A DNA stretch of 64,000 bases from positions 1 through 64,000 of the forward strand of contig NZ_WIPH01000013.1 of NCBI RefSeq assembly GCF_009547075.1, in the 5' to 3' direction. The DNA is from Gluconobacter aidae. Lineage in GTDB: Bacteria > Pseudomonadota > Alphaproteobacteria > Acetobacterales > Acetobacteraceae. Numbering within the stretch: position 1 is the stretch's first letter; every line of letters begins with the position of its first letter. The position numbers and the translations under genes were made by a program. This document shows positions 26,115-35,016 of the stretch, piece by piece. The notes beneath the pieces are model-generated. The model was not told the origin of the DNA. It made no database searches and was given only the letters and a program-made list of their open reading frames with translations.

Positions 26115-26447
26115 ATGCGTTACGTCCTTCTCCCCAGCCTGGTTCTGCTTGCCTCATGCTCCACAGCGCCCTGGGTGACCGGTCATACCGACAGCAAATG
26201 TATTCGTGAGCAGATGCTGAGCGGCGCCGGGGGCAATCCCCATTCCTTCGCCTCCGCTGCCGGCATCTGTGCAGCCACGGCACGCAAGGACAATGGCGGC
26301 CATGACCGGCCGCTGGATGTACGCGATGACATGACCCTTCAGGCGATGGCGGAAAATCCGGATTACAATACCAACCGGCAGCCCTTCGTCGCGCGTGATT
26401 CAAAGACCCGCATTCCGGGTGGTATCCGTAACATCAATATCGACTGA
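26115..26447 (+). CDS. small lipoprotein of unknown function
   Basis: A 110-residue product with a short lipoprotein signal, MRYVLLPSLVLLASC, whose LASC lipobox puts the lipidated Cys at residue 15. The mature part has no domain I recognise; it contains a Cys in SKCIREQ and another in AGICAATARK. It probably sits in the cell envelope. It follows an unlinked divergent region and is followed by the VOC gene on the same strand. Confidence 0.65.
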   Translation: MRYVLLPSLVLLASCSTAPWVTGHTDSKCIREQMLSGAGGNPHSFASAAGICAATARKDNGGHDRPLDVRDDMTLQAMAENPDYNTNRQPFVARDSKTRIPGGIRNINID

Positions 26448-26500
26448 TTTTTCAGGACGCACGTCCATCCTTCACCCTGTATCACAGAGGAATGAGTTCC

Positions 26501-26899
26501 ATGTTCAGCCATATCATGCTCGGCAGCAACGACATTGCCCGTTCCAAGACGTTCTACGACGCCACACTCGGCGTCATCGGCTGCGCGCCTGCCGAGGTCG
26601 ATGCAAAGGGACGTCTGGCCTATGCCCATGCCGGCGGTCGTCTGATGATTACGAAGCCCCTGAACGGCGAGCCCGCAACTCCTGCCAATGGCGGGACGAT
26701 CGGTTTCGCCATGAGCAGCCCCGAACAGGTCGATGCCTGGCACAGGGCGGGCGTGGAGAATGGTGGCAAGGCGATCGAAAACCCGCCCGGTATCCGCCAC
26801 ACCGCGAGGGGCGACCTTTATCTTGCCTATTTGTTTGCGCGATCCGGACGGCAACAAGCTCTGTGCCCTGTACAAGGTTTCCTGAAACGGAGCCTCTGA
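26501..26899 (+). pseudogene. VOC-family (glyoxalase-like) protein with C-terminal frameshift
   Basis: The first 110 residues are a normal VOC (vicinal oxygen chelate) protein: FSHIMLGSNDIARSKTFYDA near residues 2-21 and LYLAYL near 105-110. The family usually ends with RDPDGNKLCALYK. Here the frame is shifted at a tandem TTTGTTTG (26830-26837). Removing one TTTG restores exactly CGC GAT CCG GAC GGC AAC AAG in frame, ending at 26885. The annotated frame instead runs to an unrelated tail at 26899. The gene is therefore either a recent pseudogene, a slippage-switched gene, or a sequencing error. GAGGA eight bases before 26501 supports this ATG over 26492. Confidence 0.8.
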
Positions 26900-26991
26900 C
26901 CAACTAACCCCGGCGACAAGGTTGTCTGCCGGCCTGCCCTGCGGCATGAAGGAGCCACTTCATCCCCTTTTCCCTGCCGCAGGTTCCCAAG

Positions 26992-28002
26992 ATGTCCGAA
27001 CATACTCCCATTGGTCTCGAAAACGGCGCAGCGCCCGTCACGGCGCTGACCCATTCAGGCAATTTCCATGTCGACGAGACCATGGGCTATGTCATCCTGC
27101 ACTACGCGCTCGCCCCGCAGGGTGATCTGCGCGCACGCATCCTTGAAGAAAAATCCGCCGACCGCCTGACCTTCATCCGCACCCGCAATCCGGATGTCAT
27201 CAAATCGGCCGATATCGTCTTCGACGTCGGCGGCCTCTATGACCCCCCGCATGGCCGCTACGACCACCATATGAAGGACAAGCCTCTTCGCGAAGACGGC
27301 ACGCCTTACAGCGCCGCCGGGCTGCTGTGGAAGGATTACGGTCACGCCGCCATCCGCAACATTCTCAAGACCCCGGTTGATGATGCCACAGTGGACCTGA
27401 TCTGGCAGAGCCTCGACAGGTCCCTGATCCTGCCGATCGATCAGGATGACAATGGCGTGGTCAAGATGGGCAAGCTGTCGCTGGCGGATATCGTCTCTGC
27501 CTGTAGCCCGCCCTGGGACACGGCTGAACTCTACGGGCGCCAGGAATCCCGCGCCCGGGAATCCCTCGGTTTCGCCAATGCCGCCACGGCTGTTGCGTCT
27601 CACCTGACGAATGTCGTGGACCGCGTCCGCGCCAGCCTCAAGGCAACAGACCGCGTTTTGGCAGCTTATGAAAATGCCGAAGACAAGCGCATCCTCGTCA
27701 TGGAAACGGGCATGCCGACGGAAAAGGTCATTTTCGAGCGCGATCTTCCGGTTGTGTATGTGGTCTCCCCCGCAGGGCCGGAGCAATGGAACATCAAGGC
27801 CGTTCCGCCCGTTCGTGGCGATTTCGGCCAGCGCGTTTCCCTTCCGGAAGCCTGGGGCGGACTGGAGCGGGAAAAGCTGGCCGCTGTCTCCGGCGTGTCC
27901 GATGCCGTGTTTGCCCACCCTGCCCGCTTCATCTGTGGTGCAGGCAGCCGCGAAGGCGCCATCCGTATGGCACAGCTGGCCCTGCAGATCGCCGGGGTCT
28001 GA
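26992..28002 (+). CDS. MYG1-family protein (UPF0160)
   Basis: A 336-residue protein with the MYG1 hallmarks: THSGNFHVDE near residues 20-29, DVGGLYDPPHGRYDHHM near 77-93, and a DxDNG motif in IDQDDNGVV near 149-157. These His and Asp residues suggest a metal-dependent phosphoesterase of the DHH type; eukaryotic MYG1 is reported to be a 3'-5' RNA exonuclease. The bacterial role is little known. It begins 106 bp after the broken VOC gene and is followed by a strong bidirectional terminator. Confidence 0.88.
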   Translation: MSEHTPIGLENGAAPVTALTHSGNFHVDETMGYVILHYALAPQGDLRARILEEKSADRLTFIRTRNPDVIKSADIVFDVGGLYDPPHGRYDHHMKDKPLREDGTPYSAAGLLWKDYGHAAIRNILKTPVDDATVDLIWQSLDRSLILPIDQDDNGVVKMGKLSLADIVSACSPPWDTAELYGRQESRARESLGFANAATAVASHLTNVVDRVRASLKATDRVLAAYENAEDKRILVMETGMPTEKVIFERDLPVVYVVSPAGPEQWNIKAVPPVRGDFGQRVSLPEAWGGLEREKLAAVSGVSDAVFAHPARFICGAGSREGAIRMAQLALQIAGV

Positions 28003-28012
28003 AATAAAAAAA

Positions 28013-28041
28013 GGGACGCGATAGCAATATCGCGTCCCTTT
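28013..28041. terminator. bidirectional intrinsic terminator
   Basis: GGGACGCGATA-GCAA-TATCGCGTCCC is a perfect 11-bp stem. On the minus strand it is followed by T7 (the A-run at 28006-28012) and on the plus strand by TTTCCC. It separates the convergent MYG1-like and Pit genes. Confidence 0.92.
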
Positions 28042-28089
28042 CCCGATCAGGGCCGGAGCAATCATGCTCCAGTCAAAAAGTTCCGCCTA

Positions 28090-29442
28090 TCAGGCGAGAA
28101 GGTAGAAAACCACCGCTGCAACACAGACCGTCACCGGCAGTGTCAGCAGCCATGCCATCACGATCTTCGTCAGCATCTTTTTGTTGATGCCGGACCCGGC
28201 CGCCACCATCGTCCCGGCAACGCCCGACGTGATGATATGCGTCGTGGAAACCGGCAGACCGGTATAGCCCGCGGTCATAATCAGACCCGCACCAACGACC
28301 TCGGATGCAGCACCCTGTGCTGGCGTCAGATGGGTCGTGCCGATGCCTTCGCCCAGCGTCCGCACAATCCGCTTGTAGCCCACCATGGTCCCGATTCCGA
28401 GGCACAGCGCACTCAGCAGACGCACCCAGCCCGGCGCGTATTCAACGGTCGGGCGCAGTTCGGATGCGAGATGGGATGCAAGCTTCTTCTCCGCGTCAGA
28501 TGCCGCCGGGTTGGCCGCAACCGACCGCAGGCCCGACAGAACCTGATAGACGTCGCCACGCAGTTCGGACGGGGCCTCGGCAGGAGCTTCCGTCTGTGAA
28601 AGACGGGCGATCGAAGCGACAGCGTCCCCCTTGAAGGAATAACGGTCATACTGCGTGACCAGCGGCAGGGCCTGCTGCGCGTCCTGGCGGATCTGCTCGA
28701 TGCTGACCGGAGAAGCCGGGTTGAGCGCGAAGGCGGCAGGCATGATGCCGATGATCGTCAGCATGATGAGGCCGATGCTCTTCTGACCGTCATTGCTGCC
28801 ATGCGAGAAGCTGACCAGCGTACAGGTCAGGACCAGCACCGCCCGAACGATCGGGTTCGGCTTCTGCTCCGGCGTGGGCGCCTTGTACATTTCCGGCATC
28901 TTCACGAGGGATTTGATGAGGAAATACAGCAAAAGCGCGCCGACAAAGCCCAGCACCGGCGAGACGGCGAGTGCACGCAGCACCTTCCAGATCTGGCTCC
29001 AGTCCACACTGTGACCCAGTTCGCGGGCATGGACGAAGGAGTCACCGATCGCAATACCGACCAGCGATCCGATAACGCAGTGTGAGGACGAGTTCGGAAT
29101 TCCGAACCACCACGTCATCAGGTTCCAGGCCAGGGCAGTCCCGAACAGCGCAACCAGCATCGGAACGGCCGGATTTCCGCTTGGCGGCGAAAGAACATCC
29201 GGCGGCAGAAGCTCCACGAGCGCGTAGGCGACAGAAATGCCGCCCAGGATCACGCCCAGAAGGTTCATCAGCCCCGACCAGATGACGGCGACAGTCGGCT
29301 TGAGCGAATTGGTATAGATGACAGTTGCGACAGCATTGGCCGTGTCATGAAAGCCATTGGCAAATTCAAAGACGCAGACCAGAACGAAGCAGAGGCACAG
29401 CGCGACAAGCGACGTCGCCGAGGAGGGGTCAAAATGAAGCAT
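28090..29442 (-). CDS. pit: inorganic phosphate transporter, Pit family
   Basis: A 450-residue membrane protein with about ten helices and the duplicated PHO-4 signature. The first repeat has FEFANGFHDTANAVATVIYT near residues 25-44 and the second has TGLPVSTTHIITSG near 400-413. Pit proteins are low-affinity metal-phosphate:H+ symporters in the inner membrane. A soluble insert of about 100 residues in the second half, rich in Gln, Ala and Glu, lies between helices. The gene stands alone on the minus strand and ends at the shared terminator. Confidence 0.92.
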   Translation of the reverse strand: MLHFDPSSATSLVALCLCFVLVCVFEFANGFHDTANAVATVIYTNSLKPTVAVIWSGLMNLLGVILGGISVAYALVELLPPDVLSPPSGNPAVPMLVALFGTALAWNLMTWWFGIPNSSSHCVIGSLVGIAIGDSFVHARELGHSVDWSQIWKVLRALAVSPVLGFVGALLLYFLIKSLVKMPEMYKAPTPEQKPNPIVRAVLVLTCTLVSFSHGSNDGQKSIGLIMLTIIGIMPAAFALNPASPVSIEQIRQDAQQALPLVTQYDRYSFKGDAVASIARLSQTEAPAEAPSELRGDVYQVLSGLRSVAANPAASDAEKKLASHLASELRPTVEYAPGWVRLLSALCLGIGTMVGYKRIVRTLGEGIGTTHLTPAQGAASEVVGAGLIMTAGYTGLPVSTTHIITSGVAGTMVAAGSGINKKMLTKIVMAWLLTLPVTVCVAAVVFYLLA

Positions 29443-29588
29443 GAAGTCCGGATTCCGTTATTTAGAACCCCGACTTAGTCTATTTCAGGGATTTTCAGTT
29501 ATGACATTTTCGGTTTTCATAAAATATTCATACTCGCGACTTGAGAAACAAAAGTATACAACCATGTCACGGCCTCTCCGCTCCCTGG

Positions 29589-30455
29589 CTACTGCACAAG
29601 TGCTTTTACAAGCGCTCTGAGAGCCTTCTGGGCCGCTTTCGATCCCCATTCCTGAAGCAGCTTCCGCGAGCGAGGCCGTCTCGAAAGGGCCTCCGGCGTT
29701 TCCCGGATCGGCGGCATGGCGCTGACATGATCCTTCAGGGATGCCGGAAGTGCGGGAAACGGATCGATCCCCACAAGCTCGGTCAGAAGCGCCACACTCG
29801 TAATCCGGCATGTCGGACGGCGCGTGTTCAGACACACATACGCTCCCATCCCGCGAGCCGCCGGATCATAGATCGCCTTCCACGTCACGGCAGGCACGGG
29901 AATACGCCCCGCCCCGATCGTACGGATCTGATCCGGATCGTAACCGGGCCCGGTCACGACAAAGATTTCCCCTTCCTGCCGGGCCCATCCCCGGACAGCG
30001 CTCTCGACCCCTTCCCACGGCCCACGGTTCAGCTCAGCAGTCTGCGGGACGATGTTCGACAGCAGGAAAGACTGCTGCTGTGCCTGCACACCGGGTTCGT
30101 CCCCGCTGGGTGTCATGTGTCCGCGGTCGTAACCCGTAGCCCTGTAATCCTCGAGCGCCGCCCGCATCCTCACGGGAAGGCGCTCATCAGGGTAAAAACT
30201 TCCCTGCCGGCGCGTGCGGTCAGCGATTTCGAGATTTTCTTCCGTCAGATCCTCGGCCGACCACAGCGGCCCCTTCGTGCTTTCCGAAGCAAGTACCGCA
30301 TAATCCGCATTGCATAGCTGAACCGTCCCGATCCGGAGCGTTTCATTCAGCACCTGGGGTGCAACGCCATCGGCGAACATGTCCGGACAGGGCGCAGCCT
30401 GCGTCGGAAGCACGATAAAAAGAGCACAGGCCGGAAGATACGACAGGAAATTCAA
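29589..30455 (-). CDS. secreted DNA/RNA non-specific endonuclease
   Basis: The 288-residue product starts with a hydrophobic signal peptide (about 20 residues) and contains the NucA/Serratia-type nuclease core: YDRGHMTPSGDE near residues 107-118 carries the catalytic His, and NIVPQTAELNRGPWEGVE near 132-149 carries the Mg-binding Asn. Such enzymes degrade DNA and RNA outside the cytoplasm. The start is a TTG at 30455 with GAGG five bases upstream; there is no in-frame ATG in reach. It diverges from the superinfection-domain protein. Confidence 0.88.
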   Translation of the reverse strand: MNFLSYLPACALFIVLPTQAAPCPDMFADGVAPQVLNETLRIGTVQLCNADYAVLASESTKGPLWSAEDLTEENLEIADRTRRQGSFYPDERLPVRMRAALEDYRATGYDRGHMTPSGDEPGVQAQQQSFLLSNIVPQTAELNRGPWEGVESAVRGWARQEGEIFVVTGPGYDPDQIRTIGAGRIPVPAVTWKAIYDPAARGMGAYVCLNTRRPTCRITSVALLTELVGIDPFPALPASLKDHVSAMPPIRETPEALSRRPRSRKLLQEWGSKAAQKALRALVKALVQ

Positions 30456-30677
30456 TAATACCTCGCATACCCGGTTCCGCAGTATCCATCCGGGACTGCT
30501 TTGGTGTTAGTGGATCAGGGAACCCCGCACAACCGACTGATTTTCCAATTTCTTTCTTCAGAAACCAGTTCCCCTTCCGGGATGCTTCTCCTTGCGAAAG
30601 ATGAAAACTCCTCATCCTCCATTGGCGTTACAGGGGAAAGTCGGGATATGCCTGATGCCGCGGAGCACGGAGCACGC

Positions 30678-32081
30678 ATGACAGAAAAGCGGAGACAGAC
30701 CATCCTCAAGATGAAAACCCTGATCGGCATCATGCTTCCAGCACTCCTTGCCACAGGCGTTCCGGCCCGGTCTGCCACCCTCCATCCGCTCGCACCGATC
30801 GCCCGGGCGGAGATAGGAAACAGCACCCATGCCACCCTGTCCGCACAGGGTATTGCTGCCATGCTGGACGTCCGTCGGACCACACGCTGCAACGTGCCCG
30901 TCGTCTGGGCCGATGCCGATACCAGCCCGACCTCTCCGTGCAGCATGGCATTCCTGACGCTTAGCCAGTCTGGCAACACACACTCCGGCAACACACACTC
31001 CCGCCCCGCCTCATTCCCCCTGACGCCTTACGGCACGGAGGATGACGGCATGGCGCAACTGAAGATGTCATTGCGGCATCTGGACACGTCGTCGTCTTTC
31101 CCGCAGGTCATGGTTTCCGCCTATACCGGCGGTGCCCATTGCTGCTCACTCACTTCCATATTCGATCTGCGCCCCGATGGCAGTTCCGGCAAAAGCTGGC
31201 AGCATCTCGAACTTGGAGCGATGGACGGTGACGGGGAACCGGACGTCGTGGATATCGCCGGAAACGGGCAGCAGGAAATCCTGACATCCGATCAGTCGTT
31301 CCTCTATGCCTTCGCATCCCATGCCGGCTCCGAAGCCCCCGTCGTCATTGCACGCTACCACGATGGCGTTCTTGAAAACGTCACGCGCGATCCGGCCTAC
31401 CGAGACTATCTTGCGAAGGATCTGGCGGACAGGCGCCGCAACTGGATCAAGTCGGGACGTTTCGAACCCAACGGTTTCCTGGCCTATGAAGTCGCGACCA
31501 TGGCCAATATGGGCCGGTTCGCGGAAGGCTGGCGCGATATGCTGGCCCATGCAGAGTCCACGAAAAAATCCGGCTTCGGCCTCTCGGCATGCGATTTCAA
31601 ACCGCCCGCTGAAAAGCAGAATGGCCATGCCTGTTCGGCCAAGGAAAAAGAACTGCTCCCTTTCCCACAGGCCCTGTCCCTTTTCCTCGTCCGCGCGGGA
31701 TACATCACGCCCGAGCAGATGGCATCCGTGACGGACAGTCATGAGCCTGCTTCGGCCCCCCCGCCCGTTCCACCCGCGGCCACACCGCACGAGGCGCCGA
31801 ACCGGCCTCCATCCGCCGCGGCCCAACCGCCCGAAAGGGAGCAGGCCCTCTCCGCTTCGGCTGTTCCCGCGAAGTCCGGTCCCGCGAAGTCCGGGGGAGT
31901 GTTCGCGGTTCTCGGCGCTCTGGGACTGGCGGTCTATCTTGTTCCGGTCCTGATCGCCTACCGCCGCAATACAATCCGTCAGCACCGGATTGCGATGATA
32001 ACCGTGCTTCTGGGCTGGACCATCATCGGGTGGGTCGCGGCGCTGATCATGGCGCTCAGCGAACCCACCCGGAGGCAATAA
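30678..32081 (+). CDS. periplasmic protein fused to superinfection-immunity-like membrane domain
   Basis: The 467-residue protein has an N-terminal signal peptide (cleavage likely after PARSA), a globular Cys-containing periplasmic region of about 340 residues without a family I recognise, a Pro/Ala-rich linker near 350-405, and two C-terminal helices. The last 60 residues (YLVPVLIAYRRN, then TVLLGWTIIGWVAALIMALS) match the small superinfection immunity protein domain (PF14373) of phage T4 Imm and bacterial relatives. Two 15-bp in-frame tandem duplications occur, at 30972-31001 and 31866-31895. The ATG at 30678 has GGAG five bases upstream; other in-frame ATGs at 30648 and 30711 are possible. 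Function unknown. Confidence 0.7.
   Translation: MTEKRRQTILKMKTLIGIMLPALLATGVPARSATLHPLAPIARAEIGNSTHATLSAQGIAAMLDVRRTTRCNVPVVWADADTSPTSPCSMAFLTLSQSGNTHSGNTHSRPASFPLTPYGTEDDGMAQLKMSLRHLDTSSSFPQVMVSAYTGGAHCCSLTSIFDLRPDGSSGKSWQHLELGAMDGDGEPDVVDIAGNGQQEILTSDQSFLYAFASHAGSEAPVVIARYHDGVLENVTRDPAYRDYLAKDLADRRRNWIKSGRFEPNGFLAYEVATMANMGRFAEGWRDMLAHAESTKKSGFGLSACDFKPPAEKQNGHACSAKEKELLPFPQALSLFLVRAGYITPEQMASVTDSHEPASAPPPVPPAATPHEAPNRPPSAAAQPPEREQALSASAVPAKSGPAKSGGVFAVLGALGLAVYLVPVLIAYRRNTIRQHRIAMITVLLGWTIIGWVAALIMALSEPTRRQ
30972..31001 (+). repeat. 15-bp perfect tandem duplication
   Basis: GGCAACACACACTCC occurs twice in direct tandem, encoding GNTHS-GNTHS in frame inside the superinfection-domain protein. 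Confidence 0.95.
31866..31895 (+). repeat. 15-bp near-perfect tandem duplication
   Basis: CCCGCGAAGTCCGG plus one base (T then G) occurs twice in tandem, encoding PAKSG-PAKSG in frame in the linker of the same protein. Confidence 0.95.
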
Positions 32082-32206
32082 GCTTCGTCAGGCCCGGGCA
32101 GTCATCTGCAAAGCCCCGCAGATCCCGCCCCGTCAGGAGATGACAAGGTTTTTAGGGACAGACACTTTCCCGAATGACAGTGCTATGCCACCGTCTCCGT
32201 AACAAA

Positions 32207-32221
32207 AACGAACGGTTCGTT
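32207..32221. promoter_or_regulatory. compact palindrome upstream of the M1 aminopeptidase
   Basis: AACGAAC-G-GTTCGTT has perfect 7-bp arms around one base and lies 40 bp before the aminopeptidase start. It is a candidate operator; the binding protein is unknown. Confidence 0.35.
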
Positions 32222-32261
32222 CCGTTTCCCGTCATTCAAATGTTTCAAGGAACTGCGTTTC

Positions 32262-34898
32262 ATGCGCCGTCTTCTGGCTCTCACAACCCTGCTTGCTGGC
32301 CTGCCCCTCGCGATGCCCGCCCATGCTGAAGGCACGTTCTCCTTCGCGACGACACCGGGACAGCTTCCCAAGACCGTCGTGCCGACAGACTACATCATCG
32401 ACCTGACAACCGACATGGAACATCTGACGCTTCAGGGCGACGAGATCATCCGGGTTGAAGTCCGGAGCCCGACCGCCGACGTCACCCTTAATCAGGCTGG
32501 CCTCAAACTGGCCAGCGCCCTTCTGGATAATTCGCAGAAAGCCGAGATCCGTCAGGATGATGCCGCCGAAACCGTCACCCTGCACTTCCCGGCCCCCGTT
32601 CCCGCCGGCGTCCACACGCTGGCGATCAAGTATTCCGGCCCGATCCTGAAAACGCCGAACGGCATCTATGTCGACGACTACACCGACCCGGCAGGCAAGC
32701 CAAAGCGGATGCTCGTCACGCAGTTCGAAGTCGCGGATGCCCGCCGGATGTTCCCGGGCTGGGACGAACCCGCCTTCAAGGCGACGTATCAGTTGAACGT
32801 CACGCTGCCGTTCGAATACGCGGCTGTCAGCAACATGCCGATCATCGGCACGACGCAGCAGGACACCAAAACGAAGCGCGTTTCCTTCAGCCCGACGCCC
32901 CGCATGTCGAGCTACCTGCTCGCACTGGTAGCCGGTGACATGGCATCCGTGGACGGCAAGGCGGACGGCACGCCCATCCGCGTCTTCGCTCCGACCGGCC
33001 TTGAAAGCCAGGGCACCTACGCACTGGGCGCCGCCGAAAAGATCCTGCCTTATTACAACGACTATTTCGGCATCAAATATCCGCTGCCGAAAATGGACAT
33101 GCTGGCCATCCCCGGCAACTACCAGGCCGGCGCGATGGAGAACTGGGGGGCGCTGACCTATATCGACAACGTCCTTCTGTTCGATCCGAAGAACAGCACA
33201 CCGCGCACCCGCGAACTGATCTACGAAGTCGTTGCGCATGAAATGGCGCATCAGTGGTCCGGCGATCTGGTGACCATGGGCTGGTGGGACAATATCTGGC
33301 TGAACGAAGGCTTTGCGTCGTGGATGGAAATCAAGGCGACGGACAAGATGAACCCCGAATGGGATATCTGGCCGCGTCAGCACGAAACCCGTGAAGAAAC
33401 GATGGCCACGGACGCCCTGTCCACGACCCATCCGATCCAGCAGGTCATCCGCAATGTCAGCGAAGCCAATTCCGCGTTTGACGGCATCAGCTACGGCAAG
33501 GGCGAGCTGGTTATCCGTATGATGGAAGGCTGGCTTGGCGAAGATCATTTCCGCGACGGAATGCGCGCCTATATGAAGGCCCATGCTTTCGGCAACGCAA
33601 CCAGTCAGGATCTGTGGAACGCGCTCTCCGGCACGTCCGGGCAGGATGTCGGCAAGGTCGCCCGCAGCTTCACCGAACAGCCCGGGATTCCGCAGGTCAA
33701 TGTCGCGGCCGTCTGCAAAAATGGCCAGACGACCTACACCCTGACCCAGAGCCGCTTCACGATCCATGACCCGAATGCGAAAGCCCAGACCTGGAACATT
33801 CCGGTTGTCGCCGGCGGCCCCGGTCTTGAGACCCGCAAGCTGGTGCTTGGTGCGGAACCCGCCACCTTCACCCTGCCACGCTGCAATGCGCCTCTCAAGC
33901 TCGATCTGGGCGAGAGCGGATATTACCGCGTGCATTATGACGACGTGGCCTTCGCTCCGGTCGCCGCCTCGATTTCGAAATTCGCTCCGGTCGATCGCGC
34001 CAATATCCTTGGCGACCAGTTCGCGCAGTTCCGCGCCGGACATGGTGCACTGTCGTCCTATTTCGACCTCGTGGACCGGCTGACCGCCGCGCATGAGACC
34101 GACATCGCCACGCTTGAGGAAATCATCAGCAAGCTGGAAACGCTCGATTTCTATGAAATCGGCAGCCCGGATCGCCCTGCATTCCAGGCCTATGCCCGCA
34201 GCCGCCTTGCCCCGGTCCTGAAGCGTCTCGGCTGGAACCAGAAACCGCATGAAAGCGTGCTGGACACGATGCTGCGGCCGTCCGTGATTTCCGCTCTGGG
34301 AACCTTCAACGACCCGGCCGTTCTCGCGGAAGCCAAGCGCCGTTTCGCAATCTGGCTCAAAAATCCGGCTTCCCTGCGCCCTGATCTGGTCGGCACGGTC
34401 TCGGCCCTGACGATGAAACATGCCGATGCCGCGACCTGGGAGATCATGGCAAAGAAGGTCCGCGACACCCAAGCGACCGAACTCAAGCTCCGCCTGTTCC
34501 AGGCGCTCGCCAACGCCACGGATCCTGACCTGATCCGTCACAACGTGGAACTGGCCTATAGCGGCGCCATTCCGAACGGCCGTATTTCCATGGCCCTGTC
34601 ACAGGTCGCCTCCGCCAGCGAAAATCCGGACCTCGTCTGGAAGCTGGTCCGCCAGCACGAAGCCGAAATCCGCACGCATCTGGCTCCCTGGTCACAGGAC
34701 GGGTTCCTCCCGGCCATCGCAGGACATTCCAACAACCCGGACATCCTGGCCGAGCTTCAGAAGGATCCGTCTTCCAGCAGGACGACCGGCGCGAAAATCG
34801 CCACGGCCCATGCCCTCAACGTGGTTTCCGCCCGCAAGGAAGCCGTTCAGGCGGCCCAGAGCCAGATCCACGACTGGCTCGCCGCCCACGCCCACTGA
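32262..34898 (+). CDS. M1-family zinc aminopeptidase, exported
   Basis: An 878-residue metallopeptidase with a signal peptide (MRRLLALTTLLAGLPLAMPAHA start). The exopeptidase motif GAMENWG is near residues 290-296 and the zinc site HEMAHQWSGDLV near 326-337, with the third ligand Glu in WLNEGFASW near 345-353. The C-terminal half is the ERAP1-like helical domain. It should remove N-terminal amino acids from peptides in the periplasm. AAGGA ten bases before the ATG supports the start. It stands alone between a palindrome and a strong hairpin. Confidence 0.93.
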   Translation: MRRLLALTTLLAGLPLAMPAHAEGTFSFATTPGQLPKTVVPTDYIIDLTTDMEHLTLQGDEIIRVEVRSPTADVTLNQAGLKLASALLDNSQKAEIRQDDAAETVTLHFPAPVPAGVHTLAIKYSGPILKTPNGIYVDDYTDPAGKPKRMLVTQFEVADARRMFPGWDEPAFKATYQLNVTLPFEYAAVSNMPIIGTTQQDTKTKRVSFSPTPRMSSYLLALVAGDMASVDGKADGTPIRVFAPTGLESQGTYALGAAEKILPYYNDYFGIKYPLPKMDMLAIPGNYQAGAMENWGALTYIDNVLLFDPKNSTPRTRELIYEVVAHEMAHQWSGDLVTMGWWDNIWLNEGFASWMEIKATDKMNPEWDIWPRQHETREETMATDALSTTHPIQQVIRNVSEANSAFDGISYGKGELVIRMMEGWLGEDHFRDGMRAYMKAHAFGNATSQDLWNALSGTSGQDVGKVARSFTEQPGIPQVNVAAVCKNGQTTYTLTQSRFTIHDPNAKAQTWNIPVVAGGPGLETRKLVLGAEPATFTLPRCNAPLKLDLGESGYYRVHYDDVAFAPVAASISKFAPVDRANILGDQFAQFRAGHGALSSYFDLVDRLTAAHETDIATLEEIISKLETLDFYEIGSPDRPAFQAYARSRLAPVLKRLGWNQKPHESVLDTMLRPSVISALGTFNDPAVLAEAKRRFAIWLKNPASLRPDLVGTVSALTMKHADAATWEIMAKKVRDTQATELKLRLFQALANATDPDLIRHNVELAYSGAIPNGRISMALSQVASASENPDLVWKLVRQHEAEIRTHLAPWSQDGFLPAIAGHSNNPDILAELQKDPSSSRTTGAKIATAHALNVVSARKEAVQAAQSQIHDWLAAHAH

Positions 34899-34920
34899 TA
34901 CCGCTCATACGAACACCCAA

Positions 34921-34959
34921 ACGAGGCGGAAAAGATCCGCCTCGTCCCTGTCCGGGACG
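34921..34959 (+). promoter_or_regulatory. two overlapping, mutually exclusive hairpins before the ABC-F gene
   Basis: ACGAGGCGGA-AAAGA-TCCGCCTCGT (34921-34945) is a perfect 10-bp hairpin. CGTCCC-TGTCC-GGGACG (34943-34959) uses the last three bases of its right arm, so only one can fully form. No U-run follows. It may be a terminator-like end of the aminopeptidase mRNA or an attenuation switch for the ABC-F gene 58 bp downstream. Confidence 0.5.
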
Positions 34960-35016
34960 GTCAAACTGTTATAGGGATGGCGCTCCCGTTTTACCGCCAC
35001 CGGACCATCCTGCCCC

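Noticed and set aside
32232..34541. 769-codon frame on the minus strand
   Set aside because: It lies fully opposite the M1 aminopeptidase, whose zinc site and signal peptide are clear. The antisense product has no recognisable fold.
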